A stretch of DNA of 25,580 nt from a virus, in IMG/VR virus record IMGVR_UViG_3300030109_001891, positions 1-25,580 of that record, one strand, 5' to 3'. Shown piece by piece: positions 14,165 through 21,589 of the stretch. Every line of letters starts with the position of its first letter. Position 1 is the first letter of the stretch. The translations under genes and the position numbers were made by a program. The notes under the pieces are model-generated. The model searched no databases and was not told the DNA's origin. It was given only the letters and a program-made list of their open reading frames with translations.

Positions 14165-14200
14165 GTCTTTTTACCTTTCGTAGTAGTTAATGATTCTGTT

Positions 14201-14228
14201 AATATAATGTCATAATATCCTATGTCAA
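14201..14228 (-). promoter_or_regulatory. Sigma70-like promoter of the leftward replication operon
   Basis: On the minus strand: TTGACA (plus 14223-14228), 16-bp spacer, TATATT (14201-14206). The predicted start is near 14194, about 30 nt upstream of ATG 14164. This gap of 66 bp is the only intergenic space before a run of genes reaching at least 6610. Confidence 0.65.
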
Positions 14229-14230
14229 GT

Positions 14231-14581
14231 TTATTCTTCAATCTTTCCTTGTTCATATAAATTTATTTCTATTGGGTAATAAGTTTTCTCTTGCCTGTCC
14301 CATTTTAGTAAATTAAATTTTCCCCCCGTTTTATCTGCCACAATTGAACACGCTACACCTATGATTGCAGGATCACCTGTAAGTAGCAAATAATCATCCT
14401 CTGTATATTTATCTAATAGTTTTCTTAATTTAAAAATTAAAGGTCCTGGAGATAAAATAATTTGTGAATGTTCTGGTAATAAAGTTTTTAATGTGCCGAA
14501 CTTTTGAGCTCCCATAATATTAAATTTAGGGGTTCCTATCTTAGTTCCTGGTAATTCTTGTATTATATAAACTGTGTTCAT
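14231..14581 (-). CDS. Small hypothetical phage protein (116 aa)
   Basis: A 116-aa soluble alpha/beta protein. Features are MNTVYIIQELPGTKIGTPKF, LPEHSQIILSPGPL, DDYLLLTGDPAIIGVACSIV and a FNLLKWDRQEKTYYPIEINL segment. The LLLTGDPAIIG stretch has a nucleotide-binding look but no complete motif. From memory, a near-identical LTGDPAIIG...LLKWDRQEK protein occurs in many pelagiphages, always hypothetical. It is the leftward gene of a divergent pair with the SNF2 ATPase, behind its own promoter at 14601-14627 and an AGGAAAG ribosome binding site. Confidence 0.65.
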   Translation of the reverse strand: MNTVYIIQELPGTKIGTPKFNIMGAQKFGTLKTLLPEHSQIILSPGPLIFKLRKLLDKYTEDDYLLLTGDPAIIGVACSIVADKTGGKFNLLKWDRQEKTYYPIEINLYEQGKIEE

Positions 14582-14591
14582 AACTTTCCTA

Positions 14592-14621
14592 TTGACATCT
14601 ATTATAGGGTTATGTTATCAC
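14592..14621 (+). promoter_or_regulatory. Putative rightward promoter of the SNF2 gene
   Basis: TTGACA (14592-14597), 18-bp spacer and TATCAC (14616-14621, 4 of 6 matches). The start would fall near 14628, leaving a leader of about 17 nt to ATG 14645. The -10 is weak, so activation may be needed. Confidence 0.45.
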
Positions 14622-14627
14622 TGTCAA
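14601..14627 (-). promoter_or_regulatory. Leftward promoter of the 116-aa gene
   Basis: On the minus strand: TTGACA (plus 14622-14627), 15-bp spacer, TATAAT (14601-14606). Both boxes are exact consensus, with a spacer two bases short of ideal. It overlaps the rightward promoter completely, so the two cannot be occupied together. Confidence 0.55.
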
Positions 14628-14644
14628 TAGAAAGAAGAAATATT

Positions 14645-16075
14645 ATGGACTATAAATTTAAAACGAGGCCTTATGATCATCAATTATCTGCGTTAAAAAA
14701 ATCGTGGAATAAAGAAAACTTTGCGTATTTCATGGAGATGGGTACAGGTAAATCTAAAGTGTTAATAGATAATGTATCTATGCTTTATGACAAAGGTAAA
14801 ATTAACGGACTACTTTTAATTGCACCTAAAGGTGTTTATAAAAACTGGTTCGACTCAGAGATACCTACACATATGGTGGACCATATAGATAAAAAAATGG
14901 TGTTGTGGCAAGCCAATATAAATAAAGGACAACAATTAAAATTAGATACTTTATTTGAAACAGGTGAAGACTTGCATATATTAATTATGAATGTAGATGC
15001 TTTTAGCACAGAAAAAGGTGTAGAGTTTGCAGCTAAGTTTTTAAGATGTCATAGAACTTTGATGGCCATTGATGAGTCTACAACTATAAAAAATCCTGAC
15101 GCTAAAAGATCTAGAAATATTTGTTCATTAGGTAGACATGCAAAGTATAGAAGGATCTTAACTGGATCTCCTATTACAAAGTCTCCATTAGATTTATATA
15201 AACAATGTGAGTTTTTAGATGAAGGTTTATTAGACTTTACTTCTTATCTTGCATTTAGAACTAGATACGCAATCATGAGTACCATGAGGTTGCCTACACA
15301 CAATGCACAGATAGTAGTTGGTTATAAAAATTTAGCTGAACTATCAGAAAAAATAACTACGTTTTCAGATCGTGTATTAAAAGAAGATTGTTTAGATCTT
15401 CCTGATTATACTTATCAAAAAAGAGTTATCCAATTAAGTAAAGAACAACAAAAACTTTATGATCAAATGAAACAAGTAGCACTTGCTCAGATGGACGGTA
15501 AGTTGATGACTACATCTACTGCATTAGTTCAATTGATGAGACTTCAACAAATTACTTGTGGTCACTTTAAGGCAGATGATGATACCTTAAAAATAATTAA
15601 GAATGAAAGAATTCCTGCTTTGATGAACATATTAGAAGAGGTAGAAGGTAAAGCTATTATCTGGGCCCATTGGAGACATGATATAGACTCAATCGTTAAA
15701 GCAATTGAAAAAGTATATCCGGGTTCCGTGATGACTTATTATGGATCAACTTCTACCGAAGACAGAGCAAAAGCTATTAAAGAAATACAGGACCCAGAAT
15801 CTAAAGTTAGATTTTTAGTCGGTACCCCTCAAACGGGTGGTTATGGTATTACACTTACTGAAGCTAACGTTATGATTTATTATTCTAATGGTTATGATTT
15901 AGAGAAAAGAACTCAAAGTGAGGCTAGAATAAATCGTATAGGTCAAAAAAGAAAGATGACTTATATCGATATTATAGCTGAGAAAACTGTAGATGAAAGA
16001 ATTGTAAAAGCTTTACGTAAAAAAATTAACATAGCTAGTGAAGTTATGGGAGAAGAGTTAAAAGAATGGATCTAA
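14645..16075 (+). CDS. SNF2-family DEAD-like ATPase/helicase
   Basis: A 476-aa protein from ATG 14645-14647 (MDYKFKTRPYDHQLSALKKS). Motif I is MEMGTGKSKV (residues 30-39), motif II is AIDESTTIKNP (DEST, 143-146), and motif III is LTGSPITKSPLDLY. The C-terminal RecA domain has KAIIWAHWRHD, FLVGTPQTGGYGITLTEA and QSEARINRIGQKRKM, the SNF2 motif VI. Such ATPases translocate on duplex DNA. The frame is open upstream to 14558, but the promoter pair places transcription starts downstream of that. It is one of only three rightward genes, has its own promoter, and is followed by a 69-aa gene overlapping by 10 nt. DNA remodelling in replication, recombination or defence evasion is inference. Confidence 0.9.
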   Translation: MDYKFKTRPYDHQLSALKKSWNKENFAYFMEMGTGKSKVLIDNVSMLYDKGKINGLLLIAPKGVYKNWFDSEIPTHMVDHIDKKMVLWQANINKGQQLKLDTLFETGEDLHILIMNVDAFSTEKGVEFAAKFLRCHRTLMAIDESTTIKNPDAKRSRNICSLGRHAKYRRILTGSPITKSPLDLYKQCEFLDEGLLDFTSYLAFRTRYAIMSTMRLPTHNAQIVVGYKNLAELSEKITTFSDRVLKEDCLDLPDYTYQKRVIQLSKEQQKLYDQMKQVALAQMDGKLMTTSTALVQLMRLQQITCGHFKADDDTLKIIKNERIPALMNILEEVEGKAIIWAHWRHDIDSIVKAIEKVYPGSVMTYYGSTSTEDRAKAIKEIQDPESKVRFLVGTPQTGGYGITLTEANVMIYYSNGYDLEKRTQSEARINRIGQKRKMTYIDIIAEKTVDERIVKALRKKINIASEVMGEELKEWI

Positions 16076-16275
16076 TAATTTCAAATGATGGTGTGTATAG
16101 TTTAGTAACTGTCACTCAAGCCATGTTGGAACATATAAAAATACTAAGTGATGTAGATTGTTTTGATTTGTGTGAAATTATAAGAACAGAGTTTACAGAA
16201 TATTTAGACTCTCCTAATAATTTACATGTAATGAAAGATGGTAGTGGAAATTTTTATGGATGTATTTGCCGTTAA
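16066..16275 (+). CDS. Small hypothetical protein cotranscribed with SNF2 gene
   Basis: A 69-aa acidic protein (MDLIISNDGVYSLVTVTQAM, then HIKILSDVDCFDLCEIIRTE) with no recognised domain. It overlaps the SNF2 gene by 10 nt in another frame, so the two are translationally linked and may form a complex; that is inference. Its TAA shares three bases with the stop codon of the convergent 59-aa gene. Confidence 0.6.
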   Translation: MDLIISNDGVYSLVTVTQAMLEHIKILSDVDCFDLCEIIRTEFTEYLDSPNNLHVMKDGSGNFYGCICR

Positions 16276-16451
16276 GCTAACATATCCATAAGTAAAGTTA
16301 TAAGCACTGCACCCATACCACCAACAATCCAATACTCTAATCTTTTTATTCTTTCTTGCATTTCTTTTATTTGCTCAAACGTTTGTTTCTGCATAATTCT
16401 GCAAAGCTTTTCATGAGATTCTATTTTCTCTAATGCAGATTTTCTAGCCAT
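16272..16451 (-). CDS. Small membrane protein, holin-like (59 aa)
   Basis: Read from ATG 16449-16451 to TAA 16272-16274. An N-terminal coiled-coil part (MARKSALEKIESHEKLCRIM to RIKRLE) is followed by one C-terminal transmembrane segment YWIVGGMGAVLITLLMDML. This resembles XhlA-type haemolysin/holin-associated proteins and is, from memory, frequent in pelagiphages. It joins the 243-aa gene upstream by TAATG. If a holin, it is about 11.5 kb from the endolysin. Confidence 0.65.
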   Translation of the reverse strand: MARKSALEKIESHEKLCRIMQKQTFEQIKEMQERIKRLEYWIVGGMGAVLITLLMDMLA

Positions 16452-17182
16452 TAATTTGAACCTAAATTTTTTGTTGCGTTATTGATTAAAGCTTGAAGTT
16501 CTGCAATAGTTAATCCTCCTTGACCTGGTGGAAGAGCAGGTGATTCCATTCCAGAAGAATCAAATTCAAATGTTTGAACAGGTCTTACTTCGGATAAAAT
16601 TCCAGATCTATCAAACTTCTCTCTAATATCTATTGTATCATTTACAGGTACGCTCTGCATGTTTTTATAAAAATCTACTAAAGTAGGAGATTCTTGAAAA
16701 GTATTTAAAGTTTGTGGAACCTTATTTTTTAAAAAATTGTACCCAGTATATAGTCTGCCTGCCAATGGATTAATTAACCCTAAAATTCCTCCCATAAGAA
16801 TATTACTATAATCAGGAAGTTGATTTCTAGAACCAATCTGGTCTATGGTAACTGGCTGATACGTTCGATTAAAAAAGCTAGGTTCAAACCTAGCAGCATT
16901 GTTTTTATTTAAATTATCTATAAATTGATTTTGAGATCTTTGAAAGTCAGCACCTGTAATAGGTTTTTGATCTATGTTTGTAGAATCATATGTTGGTGCA
17001 ACAGGTGGACTATATTTTCTGTAATCAGAATCTTGTCCGCCTCCACCGCCGCCAAGGTTTCCCGAGCTTCCACCTGTACCTGGACTTGTTTTTCTACTTG
17101 AGGCTTCAGCACTACCAGGTGCTCCACTACCACCTTGATATGCTCCACCAAATCTAAAATTTATTCTTTTATCTATTGCCAT
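16451..17182 (-). CDS. Glycine-rich structural protein, probable virion component
   Basis: A 243-aa protein. Residues 10-50 are low complexity (runs of Gly, Ser, Pro; FRFGGAYQGGSGAPGSAEA, NLGGGGGG). The middle is polar, and a helical part with NILMGGILGLINPLAGRLYT lies near 130. The end, LPPGQGGLTIAELQALINNA, could be a short docking helix. No enzyme motif. Its place at the end of a row of large virion-type genes suggests a minor structural or ejected protein; no family recognised. Confidence 0.5.
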   Translation of the reverse strand: MAIDKRINFRFGGAYQGGSGAPGSAEASSRKTSPGTGGSSGNLGGGGGGQDSDYRKYSPPVAPTYDSTNIDQKPITGADFQRSQNQFIDNLNKNNAARFEPSFFNRTYQPVTIDQIGSRNQLPDYSNILMGGILGLINPLAGRLYTGYNFLKNKVPQTLNTFQESPTLVDFYKNMQSVPVNDTIDIREKFDRSGILSEVRPVQTFEFDSSGMESPALPPGQGGLTIAELQALINNATKNLGSN

Positions 17183-17184
17183 AA

Positions 17185-20100
17185 TTATCCTAAAGGAAAC
17201 AGTTTATCAAATTTTACGGCCGTTGGAAGTAAATTAAACTGAGTTCCTAGTGTGTTATTATTTCTAAATAAGTTAGCATTTACCCCTGTTCCAATTTGAG
17301 CTGGCGGTGGTAAATTTGCATCAGGTAGCTGTGCTATACCTGATAACGGTGCTGTGCCTTGAGTAGATACATCGGGTGGATTTAAAGTAAAATTAATAAA
17401 CTCTTGAAAAGCTCCTACACCTTCTCCAAGTTCTATAGCTTCTAAATCAAATCTTAAATCTTCAAATATATCAATAGCATCGTCAAACTGATCTTCTACT
17501 TCTGCAGCTTTTGTAGGATTTTCATCATACAGTCTTTCAATTATAGACTCTACCCTAGCTTCACTTATGTTAGGAGCAATAAATTCTCCATTCATTATAG
17601 CATTTAAACGTTTTTTATTTTTTAATCGAGCTCCAATTTTATCTTCTATTTCACCTATGTCTGCTCCCATTGCTTCCATGTCTTGTATGACTCGATACAT
17701 TCTACTTTGTGTATCGTAATTATCTGTTAGATATTCTGTCATGTAACCTAGTCGACCATTAAGATCTATGTTGGGATTATATATATTAGACGAAAATTTT
17801 CTTTGTATATTTTCTAAATCTTTTGCATATGATGTAACAATAAAAGGTAAACTGTCCATAGGTTTTGCTTCTTCGACACGAAGTCCTGACATCAACGCTA
17901 CTATTTCTGTTGCACTATCATAAGTAGTTCCATAATCAGTAAAGTCTTGGGTAACCCCTTTCCATACTCTTCTTGAACTTCTAGAAGCACCAGGTTCTAA
18001 TTGAGCTAATAAATGACCTAATGATGCATCAATAACTTCCATCGCTGAATCTTGTGGATAATAAATAGTTCGACCTTCTTTTGTTTTACCACCTCTTATA
18101 GTTAAATCTGCTACTGCACCTGCTCCAATTGATTCTGAAATAAATGGAGATAAAAATTCTGTGAATGCACCTGGCGTGTCATTTAAGTTATCGTAAATTA
18201 AAGCATTATAAACAATTTTACTTGCACTCTCATTAGTTAGAGTACCATTCCCGTATGCATTTAATACTGCATTGATAGGTCTTAACATTGAGTCATAAGG
18301 ATTGGTGTATGAAAAATTAAAATATTTAAAGTTTCCATTTTCATCAGACTCAGTCAATGGAATTAGTGTTGAGTTTTTTTGATAGTCTGGTGCAACTGAT
18401 CTTTTAAATGCATCCATTTTATCCGAAGATACACCTGTTATTTTTTCTGCTGCTTCAGCAATAATAGTACCTGTTCCACCAAATACAGCAGAAGCTCCAA
18501 CTAATCTTCTTGCTCCCATCTGTCGTATAAATGGATTAGTGCTAGTCAATTCTCTTGCACCTATTTCAATTAAGTGTGCGCTGGTTCTTAAAATTTCTGC
18601 AGGGAAAGCTACAAAATTACCTAAAGGTAAGTTTCTAATGTTTTTAATTATATTAGGAACTTTACTGTATGTAGGAATAGTGTTGGTTACTAGATAAGCC
18701 GATATATCTTTTACGTTTTTAAAATTTTGAACTAACGCTTCTTTTTGATTTAATAAAGATTGTTTGTTTGAATTGTCTGCTGATTTTAATGCATCATCTA
18801 TTTTAGCTATGTCATCGTTTGTTTTAGTTAATTGTGTAGCAACATCTTCTTGTTTACCTACTGTTCTATACCAGTCAATTATATTTTCTCTAATAGCTGC
18901 ATCTCCTTTTAAACCTTTTGAACTGTATTGAAATGCTTGACCTAATGCATCTTGATAAAAATCATCAGCATAAACTTTCCAAACGTTGTCACCCCCTTGA
19001 TACAAATCAAAAGCTTTTTTAACTGTTGGATTACTCATTAAAGCTGACATAGTAAATCTACCCTTCTTAGCTTTTTCTAAGATGGCTTTAATTTCATTGA
19101 CCTCAATGTTTTGGTCTACAACACCTCTAGCTATTCTATCCTCCATCTTTTTTGCTACATCTGCAGCACTTACAAATTTACTTGGGAAAATATCATCAGC
19201 CATTAATTTAAATGAATCTGTAAGACTCACTCTGCCACCGATTAATCCGCTGGCTAGTGCAAAGAAAGAAGCAGTGGATACGTTTCTTATTTGTGTCATT
19301 GGTGAAAATACTGTTTTACCAATTTGACCAGCAGCTTTAACTGACATCAAAGCACTGTATAAAGGAATGTCGTACATTCTAGTTAAGTATTCTTCCGTGC
19401 CTTTAACAGCATTTGCTATTTCTGGTGTCGTATATAAACCTGATGTTTTTTGTCCGTCTCTTGATAACCCACCTTTAAATAATTTACTTTCGAATAAATC
19501 AAATGTTTTACTACCAGGTGCAAGATCCGCTTTCACTGCTGTTAGGTTATTTGCATTTGGAATACCTTTGTTAATTGCTTCTTGCACAGATCTAAAAGCA
19601 TAACCATTTTGCAATGCATTGTCTGCAAACTTATCAAAGAATTCTTTTTTATAAACTTGTTTAGCTGTTTGTAAAAAAGTATCTGTTACAGCAGCTCTAT
19701 AATCTTTTAATGGTTCTAGGAAAGCACCTTGTACTTTGGATAAACCTTCATCATCCATAACCTTTTTCATAATCGTAGGCATGTCTCCGCCAGCTTTTAA
19801 TAATTTTCCTGTTGAAGTAAACACTTCAACTTCTTTACCTTCTTGAATTACTTTTTTAGTTATATCTAATAGCTGACCTTTTTTACCAATTCTAAACGTA
19901 TCCCCTACTAATTTAAATAAAGTCTCAGGACTTCTATTACTTTCAATTAAAGATTTTTGTAATTGAGCCATAGTGTTATCTGCCGATAATTCTATGGCTT
20001 CTTTTCTAGTTATGTTTTTACTTTGCATTAAATCAGTTATTAATTCTGGAGTTTCTGCTTCTAGTTTAGGTATTGTGTTTTTAATAAAAAATTCTTTGGC

Positions 20101-21579
20101 TCCTGCTACTTTTTGTGGATCAAATTGATAAGCTTTGTTTTTCATTACACTGTAAACTTGTTTTAGATAAGCTCCACCGTTTGCTACAATGGTTGCTCCA
20201 AGATCCGCTAACGCTTCGTCTGTATTCTCTGATAATAATTTACCGTACTTTAAACCTAGTTCATTTATTTTTTCTTTTAATACTTTAGCGTTCTTCTGTG
20301 TATTTTTAGGTAGTTGATTTAAAAACTCTAATGCTTCATCTGAATCTTTATATAAAGGTTTACCATCAACAGTAGTTCTTACTCTTCTAGCTTGAATGTA
20401 ATTGTATAGAGTATCATTGTTTTTTAAATACATTGCATCATCTACAGCAGTAATTGGTTTAGGATATTTCAATCCAGGTGTCTGTAAATATTTAGGTACC
20501 TCTAGTAAGTCAGCACCTTTTGCTATTTCTTTAAATTGATCATCAATTTGATTCATTATTTTAACCAAACCTTTTTCATCTTTTTGAACTAAATTCTCGT
20601 ACGTTCTTAAATCTTCTGCTTGACTAATACTTATAGGTCCATCTGATTTAAATGCATTTTTAACGTTGTCTAATTTTTTAAGTAGTCTTTCTTTTAAAGG
20701 TGCGTTTGCATCTGTAGAATAAAACTTCCAATCTTTTGGATCAGGTATATTTAATTTTTTTCTTAATTTAGTTGTTTGGTTTCCTAAAAATTCAGCAGTG
20801 GTTCTTGCTCCAGCACCCACAGTCTCACTACCAATTAATTTACTTAACGGATTAAATACTGTGTAATCAACTGCTCTTAACGCAGCACCTCCTACCGGTT
20901 TGACTATGTATTTCCCTGCAGGCATTAAACCATATTTAACACCTAACGTTCCTGCTACTGGTAACGCAGCAGTAATACCACCACCTAACACAGCACCTTC
21001 TGCACCAAATCTAATTTTCTCTTTAAAAAATTCTGCAGCTTTAGCAGATCCTTCAAGCTCATCACCTTTATAAGCTTCACCAAATCCCATTGTCTCACTA
21101 AGAGTAGTAAGGTCGCCAGGCGTCGATACTGCAAAGTCTGTAATACCACCAATACTTCCATAGTAACCTGCACGTTTTGCAAGCTCTGCACTTTTAGCGC
21201 CAATGGTTGGAAGACTATTTAGTTTTACAATTTGACTTGCTTTACTTAATTTTAAAACACCGTTAGCAATTTTAACTGCAGCACCTGCTGGTAATGCAAA
21301 CTGTCCTAAAATAGAAGTAATGTCTCCAACAGCGGTATCTGTTTCAGGAGTTATCTTTTCAAAAATATTATCAATTGCAGTAATTAAATTTGTATCTGCT
21401 AAGTAATCAATAGGGAGTGCACCTAATTGTAATAAACCTTGAACAGCTTGACTAATACCTTTAACAGCACCCACTGGAATATCAGTAAGGTAATCTAAAG
21501 CGCCAACTGTTTCTGGTTGAATATTTTCTGCAGGTTCAGAGAAAAGACCGCCAAATATACTGTCGTCTTGTTCAGCCAT
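17185..21579 (-). CDS. Very large virion protein, probable internal/ejection protein (1464 aa)
   Basis: The biggest gene in the window. The N-terminal part has amphipathic and hydrophobic stretches (VGAVKGISQAVQGLLQLGAL, ITSILGQFALPAGAAVKIAN, GAVLGGGITAALPVAGTLG), then a long, mostly helical, charged body. No lysozyme or transglycosylase motif is evident. A C-terminal Asn/Pro-rich end (PDANLPPPAQIGTG) follows. Size, helix content and a place next to other low-complexity virion-type genes resemble the large internal core proteins that podoviruses inject to cross the envelope; the assignment is by analogy, not homology I can see. A strong ribosome binding site, TAGGAGGTTAA, overlaps the upstream stop codon. 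Confidence 0.6.
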   Translation of the reverse strand: MAEQDDSIFGGLFSEPAENIQPETVGALDYLTDIPVGAVKGISQAVQGLLQLGALPIDYLADTNLITAIDNIFEKITPETDTAVGDITSILGQFALPAGAAVKIANGVLKLSKASQIVKLNSLPTIGAKSAELAKRAGYYGSIGGITDFAVSTPGDLTTLSETMGFGEAYKGDELEGSAKAAEFFKEKIRFGAEGAVLGGGITAALPVAGTLGVKYGLMPAGKYIVKPVGGAALRAVDYTVFNPLSKLIGSETVGAGARTTAEFLGNQTTKLRKKLNIPDPKDWKFYSTDANAPLKERLLKKLDNVKNAFKSDGPISISQAEDLRTYENLVQKDEKGLVKIMNQIDDQFKEIAKGADLLEVPKYLQTPGLKYPKPITAVDDAMYLKNNDTLYNYIQARRVRTTVDGKPLYKDSDEALEFLNQLPKNTQKNAKVLKEKINELGLKYGKLLSENTDEALADLGATIVANGGAYLKQVYSVMKNKAYQFDPQKVAGAKEFFIKNTIPKLEAETPELITDLMQSKNITRKEAIELSADNTMAQLQKSLIESNRSPETLFKLVGDTFRIGKKGQLLDITKKVIQEGKEVEVFTSTGKLLKAGGDMPTIMKKVMDDEGLSKVQGAFLEPLKDYRAAVTDTFLQTAKQVYKKEFFDKFADNALQNGYAFRSVQEAINKGIPNANNLTAVKADLAPGSKTFDLFESKLFKGGLSRDGQKTSGLYTTPEIANAVKGTEEYLTRMYDIPLYSALMSVKAAGQIGKTVFSPMTQIRNVSTASFFALASGLIGGRVSLTDSFKLMADDIFPSKFVSAADVAKKMEDRIARGVVDQNIEVNEIKAILEKAKKGRFTMSALMSNPTVKKAFDLYQGGDNVWKVYADDFYQDALGQAFQYSSKGLKGDAAIRENIIDWYRTVGKQEDVATQLTKTNDDIAKIDDALKSADNSNKQSLLNQKEALVQNFKNVKDISAYLVTNTIPTYSKVPNIIKNIRNLPLGNFVAFPAEILRTSAHLIEIGARELTSTNPFIRQMGARRLVGASAVFGGTGTIIAEAAEKITGVSSDKMDAFKRSVAPDYQKNSTLIPLTESDENGNFKYFNFSYTNPYDSMLRPINAVLNAYGNGTLTNESASKIVYNALIYDNLNDTPGAFTEFLSPFISESIGAGAVADLTIRGGKTKEGRTIYYPQDSAMEVIDASLGHLLAQLEPGASRSSRRVWKGVTQDFTDYGTTYDSATEIVALMSGLRVEEAKPMDSLPFIVTSYAKDLENIQRKFSSNIYNPNIDLNGRLGYMTEYLTDNYDTQSRMYRVIQDMEAMGADIGEIEDKIGARLKNKKRLNAIMNGEFIAPNISEARVESIIERLYDENPTKAAEVEDQFDDAIDIFEDLRFDLEAIELGEGVGAFQEFINFTLNPPDVSTQGTAPLSGIAQLPDANLPPPAQIGTGVNANLFRNNNTLGTQFNLLPTAVKFDKLFPLG

Positions 21580-21583
21580 TTAA

Positions 21584-21589
21584 CCTCCT
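21584..21589 (-). promoter_or_regulatory. Consensus ribosome binding site of the 1464-aa gene
   Basis: AGGAGG (minus strand) lies five bases before ATG 21577-21579 and overlaps the TAG stop of the 506-aa gene. It is the strongest ribosome site seen, which suggests high translation of this very long gene. Confidence 0.7.

Larger units (their letters stand above)
14589..14630. promoter_or_regulatory. 9-bp inverted repeat carrying both -35 elements of a divergent promoter pair
   Basis: CTATTGACA (14589-14597) and TGTCAATAG (14622-14630) are perfect inverted copies whose centres lie 33 bp apart, about three helical turns. Each arm contains TTGACA facing the other. The left arm reads rightward to the SNF2 gene and the right arm reads leftward to the 116-aa gene. 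Confidence 0.6.
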
